Assembly: GCA_003132605.1 (NCBI GenBank)
Contig: PKYJ01000097.1
Location: 380 to 8,045 of the forward strand
DNA from: Peptococcaceae bacterium
GTDB lineage: Bacteria; Bacillota; DSM-12270; Thermacetogeniales; Thermacetogeniaceae
Length of the DNA: 7,666 nt
Reading direction: 5' to 3'
How positions within the stretch are numbered: the first letter of the stretch is position 1; the number at the start of each line of letters is the position of its first letter. The notes beneath the pieces are model-generated. The model did not search any database. It saw nothing but the letters and a program-made list of their open reading frames with translations, and was not told the DNA's origin. Position numbers and translations under genes: made by a program. Below, in pieces: positions 6,213 through 7,666 of the stretch.

Positions 6213-7212
6213 CGGTCAAAATCTCCCTCGCGCCCTGGTCCAGCAGCCTGTTCGCCAGGTCGATCCCGGCCTGGAAAACAGCGCGTTGTTTGCCTTCCTC
6301 GCCGTCGCCCTGCAAATGGGCTTCTACCTGGCCGCTCAGCCATCTCCGGCCGTCTATCTGGATGACGATTCCCTGAAGCCTGAGCACATCCTCGGTGACC
6401 AGGGCCAGCGCTCCCACCGGCACCTGGCACCCGCCGCCCAGACCCGCCAGGAATGCCCGTTCGGCGGTGACGGCGAGGCGTGCCGGGCGGTTCTCCAGGG
6501 CCTCACTGCACAACCGCCTCATCAAGTCGTCGTCCTCCCGGATCTCCACGGCCAGCGCCCCCTGGCCGGGTGCCGGAAGAGATATCTGCGGCGAGATCGG
6601 AAAGTATTCGTCGTTCTTCCATCCCAGGCGCTCCAGGCCGGCAGCCGCCAGAATCAGGGCGTCGACCAGCCCCCGTTCCAGTTTGCGCAGCCGGGTATCC
6701 AGATTGCCCCTGATATCAGCGATCTCCAATGCCGGGTACAACCGGCGGATCTGCGCCGCCCGGCGCAGACTGCTCGTCCCGATGATCGCCCCGGGGCGCA
6801 GATCATCCAGACCCTGTTTTTCCCTGGTGACCAGGGCATCGAGGGGATTGGCGCGCTCGGGCACTGCACCCACCGTCAGTCCTGCAGGCAGGTCTTGCAG
6901 TCCCCTTCTTACCGGGTCAATGACAGCAACTTCATGCAGGTCGAGGTCGGTTGGCAGGTCCTTCATGCTATGCACGGCCAGGTCTATCGCTCCGCTGCCG
7001 AGAGCAGTCTCGAGTTCCCTGGTGAACAGGCCCTTCTCGCCGATCTGCGGCAGCTTCGGCAGGGGCGTTTCGGAATGAAGATCGCCCCTGGTCAAGACAA
7101 TCTGTTCTTCAATCTCCAGATCAGGAAACTTGTCCCTAATTTTCTGAATCACCCAGGCGGTCTGGCGGCGCGCCAGCAGGCTCCTCCTGGTGCCCACTCG
7201 CAGCGGCCTCAT
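6202..7212 (-). CDS. hemC: Hydroxymethylbilane synthase (porphobilinogen deaminase, HemC)
   Basis: HemC polymerises four porphobilinogens into hydroxymethylbilane on a covalently bound dipyrromethane cofactor. Family landmarks are LRVGTRRSLLA (4-14), GEKGLFTRELE (58-68), HSMKDLPT with the catalytic aspartate D85, GTSSLRRAAQ (145-154), DIRGNLDTRLRKL (166-178), PAPGQGALAVE (213-223) and GLGGGCQVPVGA, where C262 is the cofactor attachment cysteine. At 336 residues it is longer than the usual 300-315. The extra length is mostly a block of about 18 residues (91-108) between PTDL and PAGL, a segment that is normally continuous in HemC. The next motif reads ERANPLDALV instead of the common EREDPRDALV. 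The ATG start overlaps the hemA stop (ATGA), with AGGGAG upstream. All catalytic residues I can check are intact, so it is probably active. Confidence 0.96.
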   Translation of the reverse strand: MRPLRVGTRRSLLARRQTAWVIQKIRDKFPDLEIEEQIVLTRGDLHSETPLPKLPQIGEKGLFTRELETALGSGAIDLAVHSMKDLPTDLDLHEVAVIDPVRRGLQDLPAGLTVGAVPERANPLDALVTREKQGLDDLRPGAIIGTSSLRRAAQIRRLYPALEIADIRGNLDTRLRKLERGLVDALILAAAGLERLGWKNDEYFPISPQISLPAPGQGALAVEIREDDDLMRRLCSEALENRPARLAVTAERAFLAGLGGGCQVPVGALALVTEDVLRLQGIVIQIDGRRWLSGQVEAHLQGDGEEGKQRAVFQAGIDLANRLLDQGAREILTGGQ

Positions 7213-7666
7213 CGGCCCGTCTCCCTGGCGGCTCTCGCCCAGCTCATTTCATCCTCGGCCTCCTGGCACCGGTCGCCCAAAGCTATTTCCGGAGATAGAT
7301 CGAAAAGCTTCTCCAGCACCATGCTGTACAGGTGTCCCTCATGCCCACCGGCATACTCCTTCAGGCGCACGATCGGAATGTGCAGAAACTTGTTCAACAG
7401 GGAGCTGGCCAGGCTGCGGATCAGCTTCTCCTTTTTGGGGTCCAGTTTTCCCAGGCGCTGCAAATAGACATTCAGCTCCTCATCCCGGAGCTGTTCCGCC
7501 CTCTGCTGCAGCGCTTTGATGGTGGGGATGACGGACAGGCTGCTCAGCCACTTCAAGAACTCTTCCACTGCCTCCTTGATGATCGCCTCGGCCCCCTGGG
7601 CGGCTTTTCTGCGCTCGTCCATCTGTCCCAGCACGACCTGCTCCAGGTCGTCGATGTCGTAGAGGA
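7209..7666 (-). CDS. hemA: Glutamyl-tRNA reductase (HemA), C-terminal part only
   Basis: This is the last 151 residues of HemA, running off the right edge; the catalytic and NADPH-binding domains lie outside the window. HemA reduces glutamyl-tRNA(Glu) to glutamate-1-semialdehyde and starts the C5 pathway. The visible part opens with LYDIDDLEQVV, the conserved start of the spinal helix, then the helical dimerisation domain: AEAIIKEAVEEFLKWL, IPTIKALQQRAEQLRDEEL, and KEKLIRSLASSLLNKFLHIPIVRLKEYA. The tail (EIALGDRCQEAEDEMSWARAA) is variable, as usual. TGA at 7209-7211 overlaps the hemC ATG by the ATGA arrangement, which implies translational coupling. The operon promoter and the genes often found upstream (for example precorrin-2 dehydrogenase and cytochrome c assembly genes) are not visible. 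Confidence 0.96.
   Translation of the reverse strand, partial: LYDIDDLEQVVLGQMDERRKAAQGAEAIIKEAVEEFLKWLSSLSVIPTIKALQQRAEQLRDEELNVYLQRLGKLDPKKEKLIRSLASSLLNKFLHIPIVRLKEYAGGHEGHLYSMVLEKLFDLSPEIALGDRCQEAEDEMSWARAARETGR

Noticed and set aside
6205..7467. Long plus-strand open frame of 420 codons opposite hemC and hemA
   Set aside because: It is the antisense shadow of GC-rich coding sequence. Its translation shows no known motifs, while the minus strand encodes complete HemC and HemA motifs. The same applies to the plus-strand frames at 3672-4775, 4920-5885, 1976-2599 and 1072-1758.

Overview
The window looks like a chromosomal segment of an anaerobic, spore-former-type Firmicute (class Clostridia, Peptococcaceae-like, for example the Desulfotomaculum/Pelotomaculum group). 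This is inferred from strong GGAGGTGA-type ribosome binding sites, GC-rich genes with AT-rich spacers, a fused cobA-hemD gene, a NirJ2-type radical SAM protein and a 3D-domain cell-wall protein. I cannot name the species.

Almost all of the window (784-7666) is one minus-strand tetrapyrrole operon. In transcription order, from right to left, it reads hemA (3' part only), hemC, cobA-hemD fusion, hemB, a radical SAM protein fused to a siroheme-decarboxylase domain, and hemL. Together these cover the C5 route: glutamyl-tRNA to glutamate-1-semialdehyde (HemA), to 5-aminolevulinate (HemL), to porphobilinogen (HemB), to hydroxymethylbilane (HemC), to uroporphyrinogen III (HemD domain), to precorrin-2 (CobA domain). 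The radical SAM/AhbB-like fusion indicates that the cell goes on through siroheme to heme by the alternative Ahb pathway, not through protoporphyrin. The first genes are translationally coupled by overlaps. Gaps of about 70 bases precede hemB and hemL.

The left end (1-783) is different: an AT-rich leader, a plus-strand gene for a small secreted 3D-domain protein, and a strong rho-independent terminator facing hemL. The 3D gene has an ideal ribosome binding site and a TTG start, but its signal-peptide coding region is cut by an in-frame TGA, so it is probably a pseudogene or carries a sequence error.

The most interesting points are: (1) one polypeptide that joins a NirJ2/AhbD-type radical SAM enzyme to an AhbA/AhbB siroheme-decarboxylase domain; (2) an insertion of about 18 residues in HemC next to the catalytic aspartate loop; (3) the in-frame TGA in the 3D gene; (4) no AhbC/NirJ1 and no second decarboxylase subunit next to the fusion. 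I saw no RNA genes, CRISPR array, insertion sequence or recognisable riboswitch.
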